Notes under the pieces: generated by a model
Databases searched by the model: none
What the model saw: only the letters and a program-made list of their open reading frames with translations
Told to the model about the DNA's origin: nothing
Shown: positions 54,894 to 63,306 of the stretch, piece after piece
Layout of the letters: each line of letters opens with the position of its first letter
Numbering within the stretch: position 1 is the stretch's first letter
DNA from: Bernardetia sp. MNP-M8
GTDB lineage: Bacteria > Bacteroidota > Bacteroidia > Cytophagales > Bernardetiaceae
Assembly: GCF_037126285.1 (NCBI RefSeq)
Contig: NZ_CP147012.1
Span: 4,362,676 to 4,426,675, forward strand
Reading direction: 5' to 3'
DNA length: 64,000 nt
Made by a program: the position numbers and the translations under genes

Positions 54894-55541
54894 ATGTACT
54901 TTGCTAATAGATGGAATATAGGTTTTACACTTTTGAGTAAGGATTTATATTACGATGCGATTAATAATAATACCTCTGTAGAAAAGAAATACTCTCTCAT
55001 ACAAAAAGCAATTCATTCTGTAAATATTGATGTTATTTTGAAAGAGACACAAATTCGTTATTTGATTGATAGTAATATTTTATCAGAAAATTTAATAATC
55101 TCAGATTATCGACGAGTAAAAGAAGTATTGGAGTATTTCTCTAGTTTAGATAGATATGATACATCTATGATGATGTATGAACGTTTGAATGACTATTACA
55201 TTTTTTATAAATCAGCTGTTTACTTGAAGCAATTGTGGTTTTGTAAACCTAAAATCATTTTTACACATCATCTATTATCTGCTGCAAAAGGAGGAAGTAG
55301 TGAATTGAATGAAATTTTAAATACGACTAATTTTTTACCTAAGATGAGGTATTTAGAATCTAATTTGCAGTATGAGTATATAACTGCTGAATATGCAAAG
55401 GAAATAAATGAATACACTATGTTGCATTATTTGGAAGGCGAAAATATTCCTAAGTTTGTTGCTAATGAAAGACCTGTTTTTAAAGATATGTTAGAAGGAA
55501 TATCAAACGGAAAATATCTATGCTGGGTAGTACGAAGTTAA
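54894..55541 (+). CDS. hypothetical protein, function unknown
   Basis: A 215-residue soluble protein, mostly helical, rich in Tyr and Asn, without signal peptide or known motif (MYFANRWNIGFTLLSKDLYY, IRYLIDSNILSENLIISDYR). It starts 41 bases after the preceding gene, past a short AATTACGAATTA repeat run, so co-transcription is possible. No family or function recognised. The absence of low-complexity regions argues for a real gene. Confidence 0.6.
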   Translation: MYFANRWNIGFTLLSKDLYYDAINNNTSVEKKYSLIQKAIHSVNIDVILKETQIRYLIDSNILSENLIISDYRRVKEVLEYFSSLDRYDTSMMMYERLNDYYIFYKSAVYLKQLWFCKPKIIFTHHLLSAAKGGSSELNEILNTTNFLPKMRYLESNLQYEYITAEYAKEINEYTMLHYLEGENIPKFVANERPVFKDMLEGISNGKYLCWVVRS

Positions 55542-55554
55542 TATTTATTCTTCT

Positions 55555-55581
55555 GCCATTGTCGCTGTCCTTACCAACGAT
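55555..55581. repeat. palindrome copy
   Basis: GCCATTGTCGCTGTC then CTTACCAACGAT, a variant of the 27-bp palindrome family, between converging genes. Confidence 0.55.
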
Positions 55582-55684
55582 ATTAAAGCAAATAAACGTA
55601 TCTTATATGGTATTAAGCCTGCTTTATAACTTAGAAAATGAATTAATATATACCCTTTAATTGAAAAAAAGATTCTAAGTTGGT

Positions 55685-55975
55685 TTAGATGAACAAACTT
55701 CCATTCCAAGGATTTTCTACACCTCTCATGACTGTAAGGTTCAATATATAATAAAGAAAAAGACATAAATTGATTAGAGCAATTATATTCAATCTTTTTT
55801 TGTAGATTAATAGGTAAAATGTATTCATTATCAAACTGACTGCTACTAATCCGATATAAAATAAATCTCCTAAACCATATCCAAAAGTCATTTTGCCAAT
55901 CATTACCAAAATTACAATGACAATATAGCTACTATTGAAAAATAGTAGTGCATAAAAAGGTATTTTACTTTTCAT
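55685..55975 (-). CDS. small hypothetical membrane protein
   Basis: A 96-residue protein with three probable membrane helices (about 5-25, 38-57 and 63-85; IPFYALLFFNSSYIVIVILV, LFYIGLVAVSLIMNTFYLL, INLCLFLYYILNLTV). It ends 16 bases upstream of nothing but starts 15 bases after the UbiB-type kinase gene on the same strand, so it probably shares its transcript. No family recognised. Confidence 0.55.
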   Translation of the reverse strand: MKSKIPFYALLFFNSSYIVIVILVMIGKMTFGYGLGDLFYIGLVAVSLIMNTFYLLIYKKRLNIIALINLCLFLYYILNLTVMRGVENPWNGSLFI

Positions 55976-55990
55976 TTATCTATAATTAAA

Positions 55991-57706
55991 TTACTTATTT
56001 CCTCCAATATTACTTCGAACAATCAATAAGAACAAAAGTACAGCTAAATAAATAGCTAGTCCATATCCCAAAAGACTCAGATAAGGAATTCCTCCATCTG
56101 TTTTGAGGTAATCTGGAAAGTTTGCATTTAGAGCAATTGTAGCCGAAAGAACTAAAGCACAAATGAGCATGGTAAAGGTAAAACGATTAGAAATCGATTC
56201 AGCTTTTCTAAGAATAGGCTCATCAGCTTGGATTTTTATATCAAAATTAAATTCTCCTTTTCGGAGTTTTTTGAGAATATAGCGAAGCTCAGAAGGAAAA
56301 TTGTATAAAAGCCCTCCAAATTCGGTTAATGTATAAGAAAGCTCTGAATTGACATTAGAAACTGAATATTCTTCTGCCAAAATTTTTACACCATAAGGGC
56401 GAATATATTCCAAACTCTGAAACTCTGGATGTAGCGTATTTCCAATTCCTTCTAAAATAACCAAAGCACGTAAAATCAAAAATACAACCCCTGGCATTTC
56501 TAATTTATAATTATAAATAATTTTTTGTAATCTTTCTGTCAAATCTGCCATTCCCATGTCGCCAGCAGCATCTAAGACAACAAACTCTTCTATCAATTCG
56601 TGTAAATCATATTCAAAACTTCGCATGTCTTCTATCTCACTATCAATGGCAAGTTTTCGAAGGTTGGAAGCCATTCCCCGAGCATCTTGTTTGGCTAGAT
56701 TAATAAATACACCTGCAAAAGCAAATTTTTGATGTGTCATGAGTTTTCCTACCATCCCAAAATCTAATAAAACTATCTGACCATTGGGTTTTATCAATAT
56801 ATTACCAGGGTGTGGATCTGCATGAAAAAGTCCGTATTCAAAGATTTGTGTTAGATAAATATCCATTCCTCTCTCAGCAATACGTTTTGGGTCAAGTCCC
56901 CACGCTTCAAGTTGTGCTACATCTGTAATTTTGCAACCACTTACATATTCAATTACTAATACTTTTGAGGTAGAAATATCTAAATAAGGCTTTGGAATAT
57001 GAAACTCGTCTCTTTTTTCTTTATACATTTTTCTGAACTGTTCCATGTGCCTTGCTTCAGTCATGTAATCTAGTTCTTTTTGCATGGTTTTCTCAAAAGC
57101 AGTTACTATTTCTAATGGATTTAAGATACCAGCCGAAACAAAAAAACTTTCTGTAAGTCGTACAAACTCTAACAAAAGAGCAAGATCAGTTTTTACTTTT
57201 GCACGAACATTCGGACGCTGAACTTTTATTACAACATCTTCTCCTGTATGTAATCTAGCACGATGAACCTGTCCGATGGAAGCTGCACCAATAGGCACTT
57301 CATCAAAAAATTGGAACAGTTCATCAGTCGTTTGTCCTGTTTCTATGAAAATAATTTCTTTAGCAATTGTAGTGTCAAAAGATTGAACACTATTTTGTAA
57401 TTTCTTAAACTCAACAATTAAATCTTCAGGAATAAAATCTGGACGATTACTCAATACTTGTGCTAATTTTACAAAAGTAGGACCTAGTTCTTCAATAACC
57501 ATTCGAAGGCGTTCCGAACGAGTAGAAAAAACCATCAAGGCTTCACTTTCACCATCTTCATTGTTTGTCCAAGTAAGTGTAGTTTTTGGTGGAATCAGTT
57601 TTTGAAGAGGTGTATTCATTACAATATCCTCAAAACCGTATTTCAATAAAACTTGAATTAATTGTCTAAGACGGTTTATATTTTTGACGGTATTCTGAAA
57701 AAACAT
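55991..57706 (-). CDS. UbiB/AarF/ABC1-family atypical kinase
   Basis: A 571-residue protein of the ABC1/UbiB family needed for ubiquinone- or menaquinone-linked lipid metabolism. Family motifs: the N-terminal block ELGPTFVKLAQVLSNRPD, the Ala-rich loop IGAASIGQVHRA, VVIKVQRPNV (nucleotide-binding Lys), the catalytic DPHPGN and the LLDFGMVG metal-binding triplet. The usual KxGQ signature reads KLAQ (80-83), with Ala for Gly. Two C-terminal membrane helices (FTMLICALVLSATIALNA, YGLAIYLAVLLFLLIV) anchor it, as in UbiB. It is followed 15 bases downstream by a small membrane-protein gene. Confidence 0.92.
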   Translation of the reverse strand: MFFQNTVKNINRLRQLIQVLLKYGFEDIVMNTPLQKLIPPKTTLTWTNNEDGESEALMVFSTRSERLRMVIEELGPTFVKLAQVLSNRPDFIPEDLIVEFKKLQNSVQSFDTTIAKEIIFIETGQTTDELFQFFDEVPIGAASIGQVHRARLHTGEDVVIKVQRPNVRAKVKTDLALLLEFVRLTESFFVSAGILNPLEIVTAFEKTMQKELDYMTEARHMEQFRKMYKEKRDEFHIPKPYLDISTSKVLVIEYVSGCKITDVAQLEAWGLDPKRIAERGMDIYLTQIFEYGLFHADPHPGNILIKPNGQIVLLDFGMVGKLMTHQKFAFAGVFINLAKQDARGMASNLRKLAIDSEIEDMRSFEYDLHELIEEFVVLDAAGDMGMADLTERLQKIIYNYKLEMPGVVFLILRALVILEGIGNTLHPEFQSLEYIRPYGVKILAEEYSVSNVNSELSYTLTEFGGLLYNFPSELRYILKKLRKGEFNFDIKIQADEPILRKAESISNRFTFTMLICALVLSATIALNANFPDYLKTDGGIPYLSLLGYGLAIYLAVLLFLLIVRSNIGGNK

Positions 57707-57735
57707 ATAGTTTATACATTTTTTGCACCTATAAA

Positions 57736-57860
57736 TACTGTGTAGTATAAATTGTTTTGTATGTAAAACAGGGTTAAAACCCTGTTCAATTTATAATTCT
57801 GCCATTGTCGGAGTCTCCACTGACAATAGTAAAATACAAACAAAATTATGTTACGCTGTA
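57736..57860. mobile_element. MITE-like element C with 5-bp target duplication
   Basis: A 125-bp non-coding element. Its ends are TACTGTGTAGTATAAATT and the complement of TACAGCGTAACATAATTT, and ATAAA directly repeats on both sides (57731-57735, 57861-57865). It shares ends and core, with a palindrome copy at 57801-57828, with the element at 38756. Confidence 0.8.
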
Positions 57861-57928
57861 ATAAAAGGTACAGTACATTTTGGCATCCTAAAGGATACGT
57901 TACATAAAATTACACATTCTGAATCAAA

Positions 57929-58000
57929 AAAGCCAAATTCTTATTTCTTTGACTTTCTGTATAAATGAATATAAGAAAAAAGAATAAAAATTTGGCTTTA
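57929..58000 (-). terminator. long imperfect terminator hairpin
   Basis: AAAGCCAAATTCTTATTCTTT-like arms (57929-57950 and 57978-58000) pair around a wide loop, downstream of the phasin-like gene ending at 58048. Its A and T runs suggest a bidirectional terminator; pairing is imperfect. Confidence 0.5.
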
Positions 58001-58047
58001 TATATTTTAGCTACTTGCTAAATTGTAAAAAGTAATGCGTTTGTAAA

Positions 58048-58425
58048 TTACTTTGCAGTTACAACTTTAGCAGCAGATTTTGCAGGGGCTTTCTTAACTG
58101 TTTTTTTTTCGCTTTGTTCTACTTCACCAACAATACCAGCATGAGCTTCTAATGTTTTGATACGATCAGTAAGTTCAGATACTTCTTTGTTTGAAGCAAA
58201 TTTGAAAGAACGAACAATTTTCTCTACGATAGAAGAAAGTTGTCCTTCAAATTCTTTTTTCTTTTCTTCAGTAGTGTCAAAAAATTCATCTACTAATTTT
58301 TTGCCTTCGTCTGCAGACATTTTACGCTCATCAACTAATTTGTCAACAGCTTCTTGTAATTTCTCAGCAGTCATTGATACTACACCAACACCAGTGTAAA
58401 CGAGTTTTTTTAATAAATCTTCCAT
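58048..58425 (-). CDS. phasin-like / PHA granule-associated family protein
   Basis: A 125-residue protein from the ATG at 58425 (MEDLLKKLVYTGVGVVSMTAEKLQEAVDKLV), which is favoured over the frame opening at 58473. It is mostly one amphipathic helical stretch with Lys/Glu repeats (SADEGKKLVDEFFDTTEEKKKEFEG, LTDRIKTLEAHAG) and ends in an Ala/Lys tail (KKAPAKSAAKVVTAK). This is the pattern of the phasin-related PhaI/PhaF protein family, which coat polymer granules or bind DNA. No PHA synthase is in the window, so a granule role is only family inference. Confidence 0.7.
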   Translation of the reverse strand: MEDLLKKLVYTGVGVVSMTAEKLQEAVDKLVDERKMSADEGKKLVDEFFDTTEEKKKEFEGQLSSIVEKIVRSFKFASNKEVSELTDRIKTLEAHAGIVGEVEQSEKKTVKKAPAKSAAKVVTAK

Positions 58426-58751
58426 AAGATTGAAATAAAAGGTTTTTGTTTGGAATAAAAAATTGTACTGCAAGTCAGTAATTTGTATTTTTTAAGGATA
58501 ACTAAGTTACTGAAACAATCAAACTTTCTACACACACTAAGAAGAGTTTATTTGTTATGCTTGCATACTAATAACGACACAAAGTAACGATATGTTACAG
58601 AGAAATACAACTTTTTTGTATAGATACTTAAAAGTTTCGCTTATTTTTATCGAAAACATAATTTTGTTTCAATTTTTTTAATAAAAGAAGTCTTTTTTGA
58701 AAATTTTTTAAATGATTGGAAATAAAATGACTGTTGGTCATTTATGTATTG

Positions 58752-59798
58752 TTATTTTCTTTTTTTATCTTTTGTTTTTGGGTATAGGAAGTAACTATAT
58801 TCTGTCCAACTTTCTAGCTTTGGTTCTGATTTTTCTTCTTCTGATATATGATATTCTTCAAGTGCAATTAAGCGATTATAACGATAAAAATATTTATTGA
58901 TTCTTGTTAGTTTTCCATTTCTAAAATAACTTTTTTCGGTTACTGTATTTTGTAAATATTCTTTATCATCAGAATAGTCAGTAAAATATTTTTGTTCTTG
59001 GATATTGCTTAGTGAATCTACCTTTTTATATGAAAAGTGTATTTCATTTTTTGTACTATCAGTAGTATAGATGGAAGTTATTATTTTCTTTGCTATTCTA
59101 TTTTTAAAGTTCCCTTCTAAAATATAATCATAACTCTCTAAGTTTGCTTGATAAGTTTGTTTAATAGATGAATTGTCAAATTTGAATATTTTTTTAGTTA
59201 TTAATTGCCCTTCTTGATAAGTTATTTCTGCTTTCTCAATAAGAATCTCTTCATCTCCTAAAAGAACCAAATGACCTATTTTATTTTCATCATTATCATA
59301 AAAGTATTTAGTTTGGGTTGTTTTTATAGCATTACTAGAGTCTATAAGATTAAAAGTAGAATCATAGGTAATTTCTACATGTATTAAATCTTCATTCTCA
59401 TAAAATTCAAAATCTGATTTAATATATTTATAATAACCCATTTTATCATGAATTTCTTTTTTTTGATTTTTAGAAGGGTAGTAATACTTGATTATTCCAT
59501 TACCAAAACTTTCTCCATAAAGTCCATCAATTTCTATTATCCTATCTAAAGAATCATATTTTAATTCTTCTTGCACATGATAAGGGAAATATTCCCAACG
59601 TGTTAGATTTTTTCTTCTATCAAAATTATATTCAAGGAAGTTTACAGATGTTGTGTCTCCTTCATAAATATAATATTGAACTGCTGTTATCTTTTGAATA
59701 CGGGTAGGTAAAGGCTGGAATAGCTCCAAATCTTCTTGAGCAAAGGCAGAAAAAGATAAGAAGACTAAAAATAGAAAGATAAAATGTAGTTTTTTCAT
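58752..59798 (-). CDS. exported protein, tandem paralog b
   Basis: A 348-residue protein with a signal peptide (MKKLHFIFLFLVFLSFSAFAQ). It consists of repeated beta-strand hairpins rich in Tyr, Asn and Lys (YDSLDRIIEIDGLYGESFGNGI, ITYDSTFNLIDSSNAI, YYYPSKNQKKE), loosely like YD-repeat proteins. It is a paralog of the upstream gene (shared NGIIKYYYPSK/NGIITISYPSK and QPLPTRIQKITA/DVPSNIKKITAWN), separated by seven bases, so one operon. The function is unknown; secretion to periplasm or outside is likely. Confidence 0.75.
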   Translation of the reverse strand: MKKLHFIFLFLVFLSFSAFAQEDLELFQPLPTRIQKITAVQYYIYEGDTTSVNFLEYNFDRRKNLTRWEYFPYHVQEELKYDSLDRIIEIDGLYGESFGNGIIKYYYPSKNQKKEIHDKMGYYKYIKSDFEFYENEDLIHVEITYDSTFNLIDSSNAIKTTQTKYFYDNDENKIGHLVLLGDEEILIEKAEITYQEGQLITKKIFKFDNSSIKQTYQANLESYDYILEGNFKNRIAKKIITSIYTTDSTKNEIHFSYKKVDSLSNIQEQKYFTDYSDDKEYLQNTVTEKSYFRNGKLTRINKYFYRYNRLIALEEYHISEEEKSEPKLESWTEYSYFLYPKTKDKKRK

Positions 59799-59805
59799 AA
59801 GGTTT

Positions 59806-60789
59806 TTAATAAAAAATATACTGATAATCTATCCAACTCATTACTTTTCTATCTTGGTTTTTTTGGGGCATAGAAAAATATTTTTTGCGAATGAGTTGAT
59901 TGTTTTTATAAATTAATTGATAAGTTTCTTTGCTGGTGGGATTTATACGTGTGTTTGTTTGAGTAATTTCTATTTCTAATACATTTTTTTGAGGGTAAAT
60001 ATACTGTTTTGTCTTAGTTTCGGTGGAGTAATCTGAAATTAATGTATTATTAATTATAAAGATCTTTGGTTTGGTTTCTCCTTTATGCAAATAACCATAA
60101 TAGCTATATTTTGTAATTGAAGTGTTAAAATTACCATCATCTTGCTTAGTATTTATTTCTTCTCTTAGAATTTGATTGTACTTGTTGTACATATATTTTG
60201 TGGTTTCTGCTGTGGTAAGATTTGGCAAATCAAATCTATTTTTCTCAATCAAATTATCATTTTTGTCATATTTATAGACAGTTACAGAATGATATATTTC
60301 GTATTTGTTGCTAGAAGGATTAAAGACTTCATCATAAAGGGAATCATAAACTTCTTCTCGTATCAACTTTCCTTTTGAATTATAAGAAAATTGTTTTTTT
60401 ATTAATGCTGAATAGCCAGATAATCCATGTTTTTCTATAATTGTATTTTTAGATGGGTAGGAAATAGTTATAATTCCATTATCCGAACTTTCACCACAGT
60501 ATTTTTCTAAACTAATAATTCTATTTTGCTCATCATATTTTTTTTCTATTTGACAATACATCTGTGGCTTAGCCCAAAGAAGTAGATTTTTGTTTTTATC
60601 GTACTGCCAATATTCTGATTTTGAAGTTATGGTATCTCCTTTTTCTGTAATTTCAGAATTCCAAGCAGTAATTTTTTTTATATTTGAAGGAACATCATCA
60701 ATAAAATCAGCAAAACTATAATCCGTCTGAGCAAAACAAGAATAGACACATATAATTAACAATAGAAAGGTGAAAAGCAGTTTTTTCAT
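59806..60789 (-). CDS. exported protein, tandem paralog a
   Basis: About 327 residues from the ATG at 60789, where a signal peptide begins (MKKLLFTFLLLIICVYSCFAQ); the frame itself opens at 60849. The body resembles the neighbouring paralog, with YD-like hairpins (YDEQNRIISLEKYCGESSDNGI, KYDKNDNLIEKNRFDL, MYNKYNQILREEIN). It is the first gene of the two-gene operon. No family name recognised. The alternating short strands suggest a beta-solenoid or RHS-like shell. Confidence 0.75.
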   Translation of the reverse strand: MKKLLFTFLLLIICVYSCFAQTDYSFADFIDDVPSNIKKITAWNSEITEKGDTITSKSEYWQYDKNKNLLLWAKPQMYCQIEKKYDEQNRIISLEKYCGESSDNGIITISYPSKNTIIEKHGLSGYSALIKKQFSYNSKGKLIREEVYDSLYDEVFNPSSNKYEIYHSVTVYKYDKNDNLIEKNRFDLPNLTTAETTKYMYNKYNQILREEINTKQDDGNFNTSITKYSYYGYLHKGETKPKIFIINNTLISDYSTETKTKQYIYPQKNVLEIEITQTNTRINPTSKETYQLIYKNNQLIRKKYFSMPQKNQDRKVMSWIDYQYIFY

Positions 60790-61404
60790 AAGTAGATTTA
60801 ATATGACTTGATAAGGTTTAATATTAAGTAACTGAGCAAAATAAAACATATCTAAGAAAATAATTAGAAAGTGTAAGGTTAAACTGCCAAGCCCCCTTTA
60901 AGATTTCAGATAGGTTTCATTTACATATAAATAATTTTGCTCAGCTACTTATTTTAGATAGATATGTTCTAGTTGAGTATAAAAATCTTACCTATTTGAA
61001 TCAAGTTAAGTTAAATGGGTGAAAGAATATAGAGATATTTTGAATTAAATTTAATCAACCTATTCTAAATTCAATCATTCTTTGCTGTTGTTGGTGTCTC
61101 ACCGAAGACAAAGAGACTATTTCTAATCACAAGTTCACATTAAAATTAATTTCTATTTTTTACAAAAAAATGTTACTTTCTTTGAAAATACGGATTATAT
61201 AAGAGAAAACCTCTCATAAAATTTATTGAATATTTTATCAATAGATTACAAAAGATTGAGAAAGATTTTGAGAAAGACACAAATTTTATTTTCTTATTTG
61301 GCTATATTCTGTAAATTTACCATTACAAACGAAATTTAAAACAAAACAGACCTATACACACTAGCTATATTTTCAAAAGATATTAGCTCATACTATAAAA
61401 ATTT
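60790..61404. other. divergent intergenic region
   Basis: A 615-base spacer between the exported paralogs and pdhB. It contains a palindrome copy (61084-61110) and AT-rich DNA; promoters for both sides must be here. No hidden gene was found. Confidence 0.55.
61084..61110 (+). repeat. palindrome copy
   Basis: GCTGTTGTTGGTGTC then TCACCGAAGACA, a variant of the 27-bp palindrome family with a partly decayed second arm. Confidence 0.5.
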
Positions 61405-62385
61405 ATGCGAGTAATTCAATTTAGAGAAGCCTTACGTGAAGCCATGAACGAAGAAATGCGTCGTGATAAAAGCGTTTTTTTGATGGGAGAAGAAGTAGCA
61501 GAATACAATGGAGCTTATAAAGTCAGTCAAGGAATGTTAGAAGAGTTTGGTGAAAAGCGTATCATTGATACACCAATTGCTGAATTAGGCTTTGCAGGAA
61601 TTGGCGTTGGAGCAGCGATGAACGGCTTACGTCCGATTATCGAATTTATGACTTTTAATTTTTCATTAGTTGCTATTGACCAAGTTATCAACTCGGCAGC
61701 CAAAACACTAGCTATGTCAGCAGGACAGTATGGCGCACCGATTGTTTTTCGTGGGCCAACAGGAAATGCAGGTCAGTTAGGTGCACAGCACTCTCAAAAC
61801 TTCGAAAATTGGTATGCCAATACACCTGGTTTGAAAGTAGTTGTTCCAGCTAATCCGTATGATGCAAAAGGTTTGCTCAAATCATCTATTCGTGATAATG
61901 ACCCTGTCATTTTTATGGAATCTGAGATGATGTATGGCGACAAAGGCGAAGTTCCAGAAGAAGAATATTTGATTCCTTTGGGCGTAGCTGATGTAAAACG
62001 TGAAGGAACAGATGTAACTGTTGTTTCTTTTGGCAAAATTTTGAAAGTAGCTCAACAAGCTGCCGAAGAATTGGAAAAAGAAGGGATTTCAGTTGAGATA
62101 ATAGATTTAAGAACGGTTCGTCCGATTGATTATGCTGCTATTATTAAGTCTGTAAAAAAGACAAATCGTTTGGTAATTGTGGAAGAGGCTTGGCCATTAG
62201 CTTCTATTGCAACTGATATTACTTATAATGTTCAACGCCACGCTTTTGATTATTTAGATGCTCCTATTCGTAGAGTAAATTCTATGGACGTTCCTTTGAG
62301 TTATGCACCTACACTTATCGAAGCTGTTTTGCCAAATGTGAAACGTACTATTGAAGCTATCAAAGATGTAACTTATGTTAGCTAA
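61405..62385 (+). CDS. pdhB: pyruvate dehydrogenase E1 component, beta subunit
   Basis: A 326-residue E1-beta subunit of the pyruvate dehydrogenase complex, which decarboxylates pyruvate with thiamine diphosphate. Start FREALREAMNEEMRRDKSVFLMGEEVAEYNGAYKVSQG (Glu in GEEVAEYNG at the cofactor site), DTPIAELGFAGIGVGAAMNGLRPIIEFMTFNF, and RGPTGNAGQLGAQHSQNFENWYANTPGLKVVVP are the hallmark blocks. It is a separate alpha/beta type E1. pdhA and the E2 gene are not within the window. The downstream gene is an exported protein of unknown function. Confidence 0.95.
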   Translation: MRVIQFREALREAMNEEMRRDKSVFLMGEEVAEYNGAYKVSQGMLEEFGEKRIIDTPIAELGFAGIGVGAAMNGLRPIIEFMTFNFSLVAIDQVINSAAKTLAMSAGQYGAPIVFRGPTGNAGQLGAQHSQNFENWYANTPGLKVVVPANPYDAKGLLKSSIRDNDPVIFMESEMMYGDKGEVPEEEYLIPLGVADVKREGTDVTVVSFGKILKVAQQAAEELEKEGISVEIIDLRTVRPIDYAAIIKSVKKTNRLVIVEEAWPLASIATDITYNVQRHAFDYLDAPIRRVNSMDVPLSYAPTLIEAVLPNVKRTIEAIKDVTYVS

Positions 62386-62394
62386 TTCTATTCT

Positions 62395-62427
62395 AAACCT
62401 ATAAGGTTTGTCAAACCTTATAGGTTT
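62395..62427. repeat. perfect inverted repeat after pdhB
   Basis: AAACCTATAAGGTTTG pairs exactly with CAAACCTTATAGGTTT, 16-bp arms around one base, just after pdhB. It lacks a T run, so it may be a repeat or a weak terminator. Confidence 0.65.
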
Positions 62428-62514
62428 AAACACTAAAATTATTTTGATTTATCAATAAAATAACGAAATTTACAGTCATATACTGAATTTCAAAATTTAC
62501 TTTTCTTTTAAAAC

Positions 62515-63138
62515 ATGAAAAAACGAACCATTTTTACTGTTGTCTTTTGGCTTTGTGCTGCTGTACTTGGATATGCTCTTGTAGACACTATCAAAACAAG
62601 TATAGAACAAGAAGCTCTTATTATAGAATCTGAAGCTCGTGTCATCGAACGTCTCAAAATCATTCGTGAAGCTCAAAAAACATATCAATTACGTTATGGA
62701 AGATACGCTGCTAGTTGGGATGACTTAGAAAAATTTATGAAAGAAGGTGTCATTTACAACGTCAGTAAAAAAGAAATTGTAATTCCAAAAGACAAAATTC
62801 GTACTCTTGAAACGTATTACTTAGGTGATAGTGTTCGTACTATTTATGATACACTTGGTACAGTACCTGCAATTAATAGTGTTTTTGAAGATGGAAGACC
62901 TACTTTTAGCTTAGATAGTATGGAATATATCCCAGGAAAAGGTGACAAGCAATTCAAGATGTTTGTAGAGAAAAAACCTACTGGAAAAACAGATATTATG
63001 GCTGATTATATCGAAGTAATTGATCCTTTTCCAGTTAATAAAGAACGTTCTGACGAAAGCCTAAACCGTCGTACAAAATTCTTACGTTTTGGCTCTCTAA
63101 ATGAAGTTTCTACAGTAGGTAACTGGGAAGATAAGTAA
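62515..63138 (+). CDS. membrane-anchored hypothetical protein
   Basis: A 207-residue protein with one N-terminal membrane helix (FTVVFWLCAAVLGYALV) and a mostly periplasmic remainder. It begins with a helix in which REAQKTYQLRYGRYAASWDDLEKFM resembles pseudopilin-like N-terminal helices followed by a short beta domain; the resemblance is weak. It is conserved in style with Bacteroidota proteins of unknown function and closed by a terminator at 63172. No enzymatic motif is visible. Confidence 0.7.
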   Translation: MKKRTIFTVVFWLCAAVLGYALVDTIKTSIEQEALIIESEARVIERLKIIREAQKTYQLRYGRYAASWDDLEKFMKEGVIYNVSKKEIVIPKDKIRTLETYYLGDSVRTIYDTLGTVPAINSVFEDGRPTFSLDSMEYIPGKGDKQFKMFVEKKPTGKTDIMADYIEVIDPFPVNKERSDESLNRRTKFLRFGSLNEVSTVGNWEDK

Positions 63139-63171
63139 ACAAAATAAATCTTTCTTGTATAGATATTTTAT

Positions 63172-63209
63172 AAAAACGATTATCAATCTTTAAATTGGTA
63201 ATCGTTTTT
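63172..63209 (+). terminator. rho-independent terminator
   Basis: AAAAACGATTATCAAT pairs with ATTGGTAATCGTTTTT, with one G-U pair, then a T run, 34 bases after the preceding stop codon. Confidence 0.8.
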
Positions 63210-63306
63210 TTATGAAAAAAATAAAAATAATCTAATCTTTAAATGGATTGTTTACGTTCAAACTATAAGAGTTTTTATTGACAAACAAACTTTAAATGAC
63301 AAAATT

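Larger units (their letters stand above)
57707..58047. other. intergenic region with MITE C and terminator
   Basis: A 341-base spacer between the UbiB-type and phasin-like genes. It contains a complete MITE (57736-57860) and a long imperfect hairpin (57929-58000). Nothing else is seen. Confidence 0.6.

Noticed and set aside
55545-55766. Minus-strand frame of 73 residues
   Set aside because: It overlaps the small membrane-protein gene and a palindrome copy, and its composition is not protein-like.
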